Origin: Hymenobacter sediminicola
Lineage (GTDB): Bacteria; Bacteroidota; Bacteroidia; Cytophagales; Hymenobacteraceae
Direction of reading: 5' to 3'
Assembly (NCBI RefSeq): GCF_014250515.1
Contig: NZ_CP060202.1
Coordinates: 4,413,501 to 4,477,500 of the forward strand
DNA: 64,000 bases
Made by a program: the position numbers and the translations under genes. How positions within the stretch are numbered: the stretch's first letter is position 1; every line of letters starts with the position of its first letter. Below the pieces are notes generated by a model. The model worked only from the letters and a program-made list of their open reading frames with translations. It did not search any database and had not been told where the DNA came from. Positions 26,247 to 33,367 of the stretch are shown here, piece by piece.

Positions 26247-26771
26247 TTATTTCACCACCGCCCAAACTTCTACCGGGCCAGTAGTGGGAAATTTCTCCAG
26301 ATATACGTTATGCAGAGTCAGATCCTGCTCCTTGGCAGCTGCCTTCACGCCGGTGTAGAGCTTATCTGGTGCTACGAGGTAGCTGGCAACGATGCGGGCA
26401 TGCAACACCCGTTGGCCAGCGGCAAAAGCCCGGTAACGGTAGCCCTTAGGAAGCGCCTGCGACACGGTATCATCTACAACCAAGCCCACAAACACCTTGG
26501 CGGTTTCACTGGCTTTGGCGGGGTCGTTGTAGAAGATATTGCCGAAAGTGCCCCGCATCTTACCCGAAGTGCGGATTTCGTAGGCTTCGCGGGTCATGTC
26601 ACCGAACTGCTCACTGTTGGCCGGGCCTTCGAAGTAGCGGCCGGCCAGAAAGATAGGCTGAGCCGTAGTTTCCAGCGTCACATCGGCTTTTTTGAAGCCA
26701 CCCAGAAAGTAGTAGGCCACACCGGCAGCCAGAATCAGGAAAAGGGAAAGCAGCAAGAAAATCCGATTCAT
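26247..26771 (-). CDS. Membrane-anchored protein with GyrI-like/effector-binding-like domain
   Basis: 174 residues from the ATG at 26771. An N-terminal membrane helix (IFLLLSLFLILAAGVAYYFLG) precedes an extracytoplasmic domain that starts VTLETTAQPIFLAGRYFEG and continues to YLEKFPTTGPVEVWAVVK. The two-repeat alpha/beta pattern resembles the GyrI/AraC effector-binding (SOUL-like) fold, but I am not certain. It lies 130 bases downstream of the ABC exporter gene at 26902 and may be transcribed with it. Confidence 0.45.
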   Translation of the reverse strand: MNRIFLLLSLFLILAAGVAYYFLGGFKKADVTLETTAQPIFLAGRYFEGPANSEQFGDMTREAYEIRTSGKMRGTFGNIFYNDPAKASETAKVFVGLVVDDTVSQALPKGYRYRAFAAGQRVLHARIVASYLVAPDKLYTGVKAAAKEQDLTLHNVYLEKFPTTGPVEVWAVVK

Positions 26772-26901
26772 TTTGTACTGAAAGTGAGAGAGTAGACGTG
26801 AGAAGTAAGAAGCCGTGGGTCGAGCGTTGAACCAAGTGCTCATAAGACGCTGCAAAGGTCTCACTTCTCGCTTCTACTTTATCATGCCTGCTCACATAGT
26901 T

Positions 26902-28680
26902 CTAGCCAGCCAGCACGTCTTTGTACTGCATCTGGTAAAGTTGGCGGTAGTAGCCGTCCTGGCGCAGCAGCTCTTCGTGGCGGCCCGATTCCTTGATTTC
27001 GCCGCGGTCCAGCACGATGATACGGTCGGCTTTCTGGATGGTGCTCAGGCGGTGGGCAATAACAAGGGCGGTGCGGCCCTGCATCAGCTTTTCGATGGCC
27101 TCCTGAATCAGTTCCTCGGTTTCGGAGTCGACGGACGACGTGGCTTCATCGAGAATGATGATGGCCGGCTGGTACACCATAGCTCGCACGAAGCTGATGA
27201 GCTGGCGCTGGCCTACCGACAGCGTGGCGCCGCGCTCCATCACCGGATAGTCGAGAGAGCCAGGCAGGCGCTCGATGAAGCGGCGGGCGCCCACCAGGTC
27301 GGCGGCCTCCCAGATCTGGGTGTCGGTGATGTCTTCGTGGCCCAGCGTGATGTTGTCGCGGATAGTGCCCGCAAACAGGAACACATCCTGCAGCACCACT
27401 CCGATGTGGCGGCGCAGCACGCTCAGGTCGTAGGCAGGCAGATCCTGACCGTCGATGCGGATGTGGCCCTTGTTGATGTCGTAGAAGCGGCTGAGCAGGT
27501 TGATGATGCTGGTTTTGCCGGCGCCGGTAGCACCCACGAAAGCCACCGTCTGGCCGGGCTCTACCCGGAAGCTGATGTCGCGCAGCACCCATTCCTCGTC
27601 GTTGTAGGCAAACCAGACATTTTCGAACTCCACCTCGCCGCGCAACGTGGCCGGGGCCAGCGTACCGTTGTTGGGCACGAACTCCTGGCTGTCGAGCAGC
27701 TTGAGCAGACGCTCGGTGCTCACGAGGCCCAGCTGCAACGTATTGAACCGGTCGGCAATCTGGCGGATGGGACGGAAGAACAGGGCGTTGTACATGATGA
27801 AGGCAATGAGCGCGCCCTTGGAAATAGTGCCCTCAATCTGGCCCTGCGCGGCGTACCACACCAGCAGCCCCACCCCTACCGCCGCCAGCACCTCGGCTAC
27901 CGGAAAGTAGATGCTGTAGTAGAGCACCGAGCGAATATTGGCGCGGGTGTGCTCCTGGTTGAGGGCCTGAAACTTGCGGTATTCGCGCTGCTCGTTGTTG
28001 AAGATCTGCACCACGTTCATGCCAGTCAGGTGCTCCTGCACGAAGGCATTGAGGCTGGCTACGGCCGTGCGCACCTCCTGAAACGACTTCTTCACCTTCT
28101 CCTTGAACACGTAGGTGCTGAACAGCAGCGGCGGAATCACGGAAAGGCTCACCAAGGTCAAGCGCCAGTCGATGTAGAACATGAAGGCCATGATGAACAC
28201 AATCTGCAGAATGTCACCAATCATGGCCGCCAGGCCCTCGCTGAACACGTCGGACAGCGTTTCGACATCAGAAATGTTGCGCGTGACGAGTACGCCGATG
28301 GGCGTGCGGTCGAAGAACTTGAGGCGCAGGTTGAGGATGTGCTTGTACAGATCCACCCGGATGTCGCGCACGATGTACTGGCCCAGCCAGCCGCCGAAGT
28401 AGGTCTGGAGGTAGCTCACGAAGGCGTGCGCCACCAGCAGCACCAGCAGAATGCCGAAGCCCCGGTTAAGCCCCACCCAGTCGTTCTGCTCAATGGTCAC
28501 ATCAACCATCTGCTGGATCAGGAAGGGACGTAGCGTGCCCAGCACGGCCGTGGCCACGGTCAGGAACACCAACAGATAGAAGATGCGCCGATAGGGCCGC
28601 ACGTACACCATCAGCCGGCGCAGCACCTGCCAGTCGAAGATGTTGCCGGATTTGGCGGGGGTAGCAGTAGTTGGGTCCAA
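26902..28680 (-). CDS. ABC exporter half-transporter, canonical-site type
   Basis: 592 residues: an exporter membrane domain with six helices, then an ATPase domain with Walker A GATGAGKTS, signature LSVGQRQ (Gly to Val at its third position), Walker B IIILDEATSSVD with the catalytic Glu present, and H-loop AHR. The altered signature with intact Glu is the mirror image of the exporter half at 17402-19189 (intact LSGGQ, Glu replaced by Asp). This is what heterodimeric exporters of the BmrCD/TM287-288 kind show. The start (MDPTTATPAKSGNIFDW) and length suit the family. Cargo unknown. Confidence 0.88.
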   Translation of the reverse strand: MDPTTATPAKSGNIFDWQVLRRLMVYVRPYRRIFYLLVFLTVATAVLGTLRPFLIQQMVDVTIEQNDWVGLNRGFGILLVLLVAHAFVSYLQTYFGGWLGQYIVRDIRVDLYKHILNLRLKFFDRTPIGVLVTRNISDVETLSDVFSEGLAAMIGDILQIVFIMAFMFYIDWRLTLVSLSVIPPLLFSTYVFKEKVKKSFQEVRTAVASLNAFVQEHLTGMNVVQIFNNEQREYRKFQALNQEHTRANIRSVLYYSIYFPVAEVLAAVGVGLLVWYAAQGQIEGTISKGALIAFIMYNALFFRPIRQIADRFNTLQLGLVSTERLLKLLDSQEFVPNNGTLAPATLRGEVEFENVWFAYNDEEWVLRDISFRVEPGQTVAFVGATGAGKTSIINLLSRFYDINKGHIRIDGQDLPAYDLSVLRRHIGVVLQDVFLFAGTIRDNITLGHEDITDTQIWEAADLVGARRFIERLPGSLDYPVMERGATLSVGQRQLISFVRAMVYQPAIIILDEATSSVDSETEELIQEAIEKLMQGRTALVIAHRLSTIQKADRIIVLDRGEIKESGRHEELLRQDGYYRQLYQMQYKDVLAG

Positions 28681-28758
28681 AGTAGCGGGTGGGATGAAAC
28701 GTAGTAACCGGGGCCGGTGGTGGGAAGTTGCACGGCCAGCAGAACGGCCTTAGTCGAA

Positions 28759-28909
28759 CGTCATTTCGAACGTAGTGAGGAATCTCGCCAGCGTGGTAAC
28801 CAATGAGAATACCACATCAGCCAAATTCCTTACCGCTGACTTGATGCGTCACATGTTTGGAATGACAATAACCTCGGGCGAGATGCTTCGGCTGCGCCTC
28901 TGCATGACG
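28759..28909. repeat. Diverged palindromic repeat element
   Basis: Outer ends CGTCAT (28759) with TCTCGCC and the complementary GGCGAGA ... ATGACG (to 28909) pair in inverted orientation. The segments between are diverged (TTCGAACGTAGTGAGG against GCAGAGGCGCAGCCGAAG read inward). The layout matches the perfect palindrome at 10424-10510, pointing to one dispersed family. It fills the gap between the ABC gene and truA. Confidence 0.6.
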
Positions 28910-28911
28910 GG

Positions 28912-29748
28912 CTACCGGCCCACAAAGTACGGCAAACCGGGCGGTACCAGCTCGGCGGGCACCACATCGGGTGTGTATTCCACGCGGCTCAGGTAGAGGC
29001 CCTGAGCCGGAGCGGCGCCGCTGGCATCCACGCGGCTCTGGGCCCACAGAATCTGCTGAAACTGCGCGGGCGTGATTTTGCCCCGGCCCACACTCAGCAG
29101 CGTGCCCACCACTAGCCGCACCATGCCCCGCACGAAGCGGTTGGCCCGGATGCGGAACACCAGCCCGCCAGGCATTTCGTGCCAACCGGCCTCATACACC
29201 ACGCACACATAGTGGTTTTCGCCGCCTTTCACCTTGGAAAACGCCGTGAAGTCGCGCGAGCCGAGCAGGTGGGCGGCGGCTTCGTTCATGGCGGCCACGT
29301 CGGGCGGCAGGTCCACGTAGAGGGCGCGGCCCACACTGAACGGGTCGGGCACCTGGCGCACATAGTACTCGTAGGTGCGGGCATCGGCGGAGAAGCGAGC
29401 ATGAGCCTGTGGCGGCACCGGGTGAAGCGCGTAAGCCGCAATGTCGGGTGGCAGGGCACGGTTGAGGCGGTAGAGCAGGGTCTTGATGTCCAGCGTTTCC
29501 GGCAGCTCGGCCTCGAAGTGCGCTACTTGGTGGCTGGCGTGCACACCGGTGTCGGTGCGGCCGCTGCCCAGGCAAAACACTGGCTGGCGCAGCACCTGCG
29601 ACAGGCAGCGGTCCAGTTCCTGCTGCACCGTGAGGGTGTTGGGCTGCACCTGCCAGCCATGGTAGCGGGTGCCGTCGTAGGCCAGATGAAGAAAGTAGCG
29701 CACTGCTTTAGGTGATGAGGTGATGGGTTGATGAGGGGACGCCTGCAT
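28912..29748 (-). CDS. truA: tRNA pseudouridine synthase A
   Basis: Up to 278 residues. Family motifs are LAYDGTRYHGWQVQPN, TVQQELDRCL, the catalytic GRTDTGVHA with its aspartate, FDARFSA-like HARFSADARTYEYYV, GSRDFTAFSKV, and FRIRANRFVRGMVRLVVG. The enzyme makes pseudouridine at positions 38-40 of tRNA anticodon stems. The frame is open from an ATG at 29748, but a GTG at 29703 gives VRYFLHLAYDGT, the usual N-terminus, and may be the true start. It is transcribed toward the ABC exporter gene. Confidence 0.93.
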   Translation of the reverse strand: MQASPHQPITSSPKAVRYFLHLAYDGTRYHGWQVQPNTLTVQQELDRCLSQVLRQPVFCLGSGRTDTGVHASHQVAHFEAELPETLDIKTLLYRLNRALPPDIAAYALHPVPPQAHARFSADARTYEYYVRQVPDPFSVGRALYVDLPPDVAAMNEAAAHLLGSRDFTAFSKVKGGENHYVCVVYEAGWHEMPGGLVFRIRANRFVRGMVRLVVGTLLSVGRGKITPAQFQQILWAQSRVDASGAAPAQGLYLSRVEYTPDVVPAELVPPGLPYFVGR

Positions 29749-29826
29749 GTAGTCCTGACTTTAGCCCGTTGTTCTCTACATTAGAATACAGGCCTCGAAG
29801 CGAAAAGCATGAGGCCAAAGCCTGCG

Positions 29827-30366
29827 CTACACGACCAACGCGTAGAGCTTAGAGTCCAGCATCTGGCCATCTTTCACTACACTTTTCCGCATCGTGGCTT
29901 CCAGCGCAAAGCCGGCCTTTTCCAGCACCTGCGCCGAGGCCACGTTGGGCTCGAACACCACGGCATACAGCCGGCACACATCAAAATGCGCCAGCACGTA
30001 GGCTGATACAGCTTGCACAGCCGCCGTAGCCAGCCCGCGCCCCCAATATGGTCGCGCCAGCCAGTAGCCGATTTCGGCCGAGCGGCGGCGCACGTCGCTC
30101 TTGAAATGCACCCCGATGCTGCCCACGGCCACACCATCCACCGCAAATGCCAAGTGCAGGTCGCGCGGGTTGTCGGCAGCCAGGGCCAGGAAGTACTCGG
30201 CATCCTGGGCGGTGTAGGGGTGCGGAAATGTGTCGCGCAGGTTCTGCCAGATACTTCGGTCGTTGGCGTACTCGGCCAACGCCGGGGCATCGGCTGGCTG
30301 CCACGGGCGCAGGCACGCACCCGGCTGGGGCAACGGCAGCGTAGGCGTGAGCCGGTAATCGGTCAT
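29827..30366 (-). CDS. RimJ/RimL-type GNAT N-acetyltransferase
   Basis: 179 residues from the ATG at 30366. GNAT signatures are CLRPWQPADAPALAEYAND at the N-terminus, GSIGVHFKSDV, AEIGYWLARPYWGRGLATAA (the acetyl-CoA pyrophosphate-binding V/I-x-x-x-x-G-x-G-x-A motif) and EPNVASAQVLEKAGF. It transfers an acetyl group from acetyl-CoA to a protein N-terminus or small amine. The substrate cannot be predicted. An upstream in-frame extension to 30432 runs through the inverted repeat and is unlikely to be coding. Confidence 0.85.
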   Translation of the reverse strand: MTDYRLTPTLPLPQPGACLRPWQPADAPALAEYANDRSIWQNLRDTFPHPYTAQDAEYFLALAADNPRDLHLAFAVDGVAVGSIGVHFKSDVRRRSAEIGYWLARPYWGRGLATAAVQAVSAYVLAHFDVCRLYAVVFEPNVASAQVLEKAGFALEATMRKSVVKDGQMLDSKLYALVV

Positions 30367-30368
30367 AT

Positions 30369-30458
30369 GGCTGTTGATTGATAGTTGCTGGTTATTGATG
30401 ATTGCAAAGTATCGACTAACAGCTACAACCAAATTTTAACAACTGCCAATCAACAGCC
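30369..30458. repeat. Inverted repeat of the GTTGATTG family
   Basis: Arms 30369-30387 and 30440-30458 match at 17 of 19 positions (GGCTGTTGATTG core). It lies between the GNAT and thiolase genes and shares its core with the repeat at 15951-16037. Confidence 0.6.
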
Positions 30459-30469
30459 GGCTAACCCAT

Positions 30470-31672
30470 TTACATCCGCTCGTAAATCACGGAAGCGCCC
30501 TGCCCTACGCCTACACACATGGTCACGAGGCCGTAGCGCACGTTTTCGCGGCGCTGCATTTCGTGGAGCAGCGTGGCCGTGATGCGCGAGCCGGCCGCGC
30601 CCAGCGGGTGCCCGATGGCAATGGAGCCGCCGTTCACATTCACGATGTCCATGTTCAAATCCAGGTCGCGGACGCAGGCAATGCTTTGCGCGGCAAACGC
30701 CTCGTTCAGCTCAATCAGCCCGATATCCTGCAAGGTTAGGCCGGCGCGCTGCAGCACTTTTTGGGTAGCCGGCACCGGCCCCAGGCCCATATAGGCCGGA
30801 TCGACACCCGCCACAGCTGACGCTACCACGCGGGCCATCGGCTTGAGGTTGAAACGCTTGAGAGCGGCCTCGTTGACAACCAGCACACCCGCGGCCCCAT
30901 CGTTGATTCCGGCTGAGTTACCGGCCGTGACGGTGCCATCGACGGGCTGGAAGGCGGGCCGGATAGAAGCCAGCTTTTCCATAGTGCTCAGGCGCGGCGG
31001 CTCGTCGGTATCGAACAGCGCGGCAGCCCCCTTGGGGTTGGCCACGAACACCGGCGCAATTTCCTTGCGGAAGCGCCCTTTCTCGGCGGCCCGGTGGTAT
31101 TTGCGCTGCGAGTTGAAGGCAAACTCGTCCTGCTCGGTGCGGGTGATGCCGTACTTGCGCGCTACGTTCTCCGCCGTTTCGCCCATGGCAAACGGGTGGT
31201 GCATTTTGCTCAGCTTGGGGTTGGTGAAGCGCCAGCCCAGCGTAGTGTCGTGGGCCGTCAACTCGCGCCCGAAGGCGGTTTCTGACTTGGCCATCACAAA
31301 CGGGGCGCGGGTCATGCTTTCGGCCCCGCCAGCTAGGTACACGTCGCCTTCGCCAGCCATGATGGCGCGCGAGGCATCTGTAATGCTCTGCAGGCCGGAG
31401 GCGCATAGGCGGTTCACGGTGCAGCCCGGCACCGTGATGGGCAGGCCGGCCAGCAGCGCCGCCATGCGGGCTACGTTGCGGTTGTCTTCGCCGGCCTGAT
31501 TGGCGGCGCCAATAATTACGTCTTCTACCGCGGCTTTATCGAGGGAAGGGTTGCGACGTAGCAGCTCGCGTAAAATGTGGGCGGCTAGGTCGTCGGGACG
31601 GACGCTACTCAGGGCTCCTGCGAAACGGGCAATCGGAGTCCGGACGGCGTCAACTATGTAAGCGGTAGGCAT
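30470..31672 (-). CDS. Acetyl-CoA C-acyltransferase (thiolase)
   Basis: 400 residues, the normal thiolase length. The acylated cysteine is in NRLCASGLQSI, the His site in GSIAIGHPLGAAGSR, and the second catalytic Cys in TMCVGVGQGAS; ELNEAFAAQ (the NEAFA block) is present. The enzyme cleaves 3-ketoacyl-CoA with CoA in beta-oxidation, or condenses acetyl-CoA in the other direction. The sequence is closer to FadA/PcaF-like degradative thiolases (IGAANQAGEDNRNVARMAAL) than to short synthase types. No other beta-oxidation genes are adjacent. Confidence 0.92.
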   Translation of the reverse strand: MPTAYIVDAVRTPIARFAGALSSVRPDDLAAHILRELLRRNPSLDKAAVEDVIIGAANQAGEDNRNVARMAALLAGLPITVPGCTVNRLCASGLQSITDASRAIMAGEGDVYLAGGAESMTRAPFVMAKSETAFGRELTAHDTTLGWRFTNPKLSKMHHPFAMGETAENVARKYGITRTEQDEFAFNSQRKYHRAAEKGRFRKEIAPVFVANPKGAAALFDTDEPPRLSTMEKLASIRPAFQPVDGTVTAGNSAGINDGAAGVLVVNEAALKRFNLKPMARVVASAVAGVDPAYMGLGPVPATQKVLQRAGLTLQDIGLIELNEAFAAQSIACVRDLDLNMDIVNVNGGSIAIGHPLGAAGSRITATLLHEMQRRENVRYGLVTMCVGVGQGASVIYERM

Positions 31673-31710
31673 TGGTAAGTTCGGATGCAGTTATTCCAGT
31701 CGTTGTTGGC

Positions 31711-31718
31711 TACTTTTG
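31711..31718 (+). promoter_or_regulatory. -7 promoter element (TACTTTTG)
   Basis: An exact TAnnTTTG match 46 bases before the DUF4293 gene. The -33 element is weak. Confidence 0.4.
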
Positions 31719-31764
31719 CCGGCCCGGCGGCACTGCCGACGGCCTAAACTGACAAAACACAAAG

Positions 31765-32253
31765 ATGATACAAAGAATCCAAAGCGTATTCCTGCTGCTG
31801 TTGGCCCTGTGCATGGTAGCCGTGCTGTTTCTGCCCCTCTGGCACAAAGCCGACCCTACTACCGGCCAGGAACTGACCATGACGGCCCTGGAATTTAGCT
31901 ACAACTTCGAGACGAAAGGCCCGGAAAATGGCCTCACGCCACCCGGCCCGGTCTGGGTTATTGCGGCGTTTGCGGCGGCATCGGCGGCGGTGGCGCTGTT
32001 CGAGATTTTTCAGTTCCGCAACCGGTTCCTGCAGCTCAAACTGGGCATGCTCAACCTGCTGCTGATTTTGTGCACCATCGGGGCCGGGTTCTACTTCTCC
32101 ACCCTGGGCGAGCAGGCGCTTAACGTGAAGATGCTGGGTTCCTACCAGGCCGGCTTCTACCTGCCCACGCTGGCGCTGATGCTAAATCTGCTGGCGAACC
32201 GCTTTATCCGCCGCGACGAGCAGTTGGTGCGTAGCATGGACCGCCTACGCTAG
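31765..32253 (+). CDS. DUF4293 membrane protein
   Basis: 162 residues with four predicted membrane helices: IQSVFLLLLALCMVAVLFLP, VWVIAAFAAASAAVALFEIF, LGMLNLLLILCTIGAGFYF and FYLPTLALMLNLLANRFI. The start MIQRIQSVFLLL and the tail NRFIRRDEQLVRSMDRLR are the family hallmarks. The family is found almost only in Bacteroidota and has no known function. It stands alone between the divergent thiolase gene and a strong terminator. Confidence 0.88.
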   Translation: MIQRIQSVFLLLLALCMVAVLFLPLWHKADPTTGQELTMTALEFSYNFETKGPENGLTPPGPVWVIAAFAAASAAVALFEIFQFRNRFLQLKLGMLNLLLILCTIGAGFYFSTLGEQALNVKMLGSYQAGFYLPTLALMLNLLANRFIRRDEQLVRSMDRLR

Positions 32254-32274
32254 GCTAGTATCGTCTTCCACATG

Positions 32275-32311
32275 AAAAAGGCGGCCCCACCTGTGTGGGG
32301 CCGCCTTTTTT
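32275..32311. terminator. Bidirectional terminator
   Basis: AAAAAGGCGGCCCCAC pairs perfectly with GTGGGGCCGCCTTTTT around a CTGT loop. It lies between convergent genes. Confidence 0.88.
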
Positions 32312-32331
32312 GTGTACATGTAGCTAGTTCT

Positions 32332-33144
32332 TTATCGTTGCTGCTGAGCCAGATATTCCTGGAATTCGCGGGCAGTAGCCGAAAACGTAAAGCCTTCATT
32401 CAAACGGTACAGATTCTGGCGGTCAGCCACACGCCCGGCTCCAAACTTAGCCAACTCCAGTTTCGACGACTCAAAACTCAACTCTTTCATCAGCAGAGCC
32501 AAGTCATCCGCCTGGATGGTGGTTTCACTTAAGGCCTGCTGCAGCAGAGGCAATCTGTCCTTATCGAACGATTGGCGTTGCACGGCCGCACGGAGTGCAT
32601 CGACATCCTGAGGAGCCATCACGCGGTTATAGCTCACGCCACCGCCAGGGTAATAGCCTCCGTTATCTTGGTTGCCAGTAGTATATTCCCCGTTGCCATA
32701 GCCACCCGGCTGATTGATAGGAGGGTGGCTGCCATAGCCGCCGCTTCCATAAACCGGGCCGCCGTTTGGGTAGCCACTAGGCCCATTGCCATAGTAGCCC
32801 CCACGCAAAGGAACAGCTGCTACTTTGCGCAACTCCGGTGCGCGACCAGGGCGGGTTAGAAGCACAAAGCTAGTTTCCAAGCCAGGGTCGAGAAATACTC
32901 GGGTGCGGTAGCTGATAGCCCGGCCATTAGCCGTCGGAATCAGAAACTCAGCCATGTGGGTGCCGGCCGCAATCCGGTCGAGGTGCACTTGGCGGGCACC
33001 ACCACGCGTGAGTGGGCGGCCATCAAAACGCAGGTCGAACGGCACCCCACGCTCAGAAGCGAAATTGACATTAGCTGGAGCAGCCTGTAGGCGAGCTGCC
33101 GCAACCAAAACCATAGTCAAACAGAAGAGTAGCGCCTTTTTCAT
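32332..33144 (-). CDS. Secreted DUF4476 protein
   Basis: 270 residues from the ATG at 33144, which starts the signal peptide MKKALLFCLTMVLVAAARLQA. The N-terminal domain (FDLRFDGRPLTRG ... AGTHMAEFLIP) looks like a small beta domain. A Gly/Tyr/Pro-rich linker (GGYYGNGPSGYPNGG) follows, and the C-terminal 90 residues are the helical DUF4476 domain (MAPQDVDALRAAVQRQSFDK ... LNEGFTFSATAREFQEYL). Function is unknown; the domain is common in exported Bacteroidota proteins. The open frame extends 54 codons upstream of the ATG but has no signal peptide there. Confidence 0.8.
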   Translation of the reverse strand: MKKALLFCLTMVLVAAARLQAAPANVNFASERGVPFDLRFDGRPLTRGGARQVHLDRIAAGTHMAEFLIPTANGRAISYRTRVFLDPGLETSFVLLTRPGRAPELRKVAAVPLRGGYYGNGPSGYPNGGPVYGSGGYGSHPPINQPGGYGNGEYTTGNQDNGGYYPGGGVSYNRVMAPQDVDALRAAVQRQSFDKDRLPLLQQALSETTIQADDLALLMKELSFESSKLELAKFGAGRVADRQNLYRLNEGFTFSATAREFQEYLAQQQR

Positions 33145-33306
33145 CGTAGTAGCAGGTGTAGTCGGAAGCGGTTCAGTTGCATCCGTATTCCTGCTAAGCC
33201 AAGGATTGTGCCAGTTCATAAAGTCAACGTTTGGCGGCCTTCCCGCATCCCAAGAATTGCTACTTGCAACCTGACTGACGAGGTTATTTGCGTTGGTTTC
33301 GAACAC

Positions 33307-33345
33307 AAAAAAGCCCCTGCGTTTTAGAAACGCAGGGGCTTTTTT
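33307..33345 (-). terminator. Strong terminator downstream of the PorE-like gene
   Basis: AAAAAAGCCCCTGCG pairs with CGCAGGGGCTTTTTT. On the minus strand it ends in a T run. Confidence 0.85.
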
Positions 33346-33367
33346 ATGCTCAGCTTTTCAGCAATGC

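Noticed and set aside
26815..28533. 572-codon plus-strand frame opposite the ABC exporter
   Set aside because: His/Gln-rich shadow of an unmistakable ABC transporter gene.
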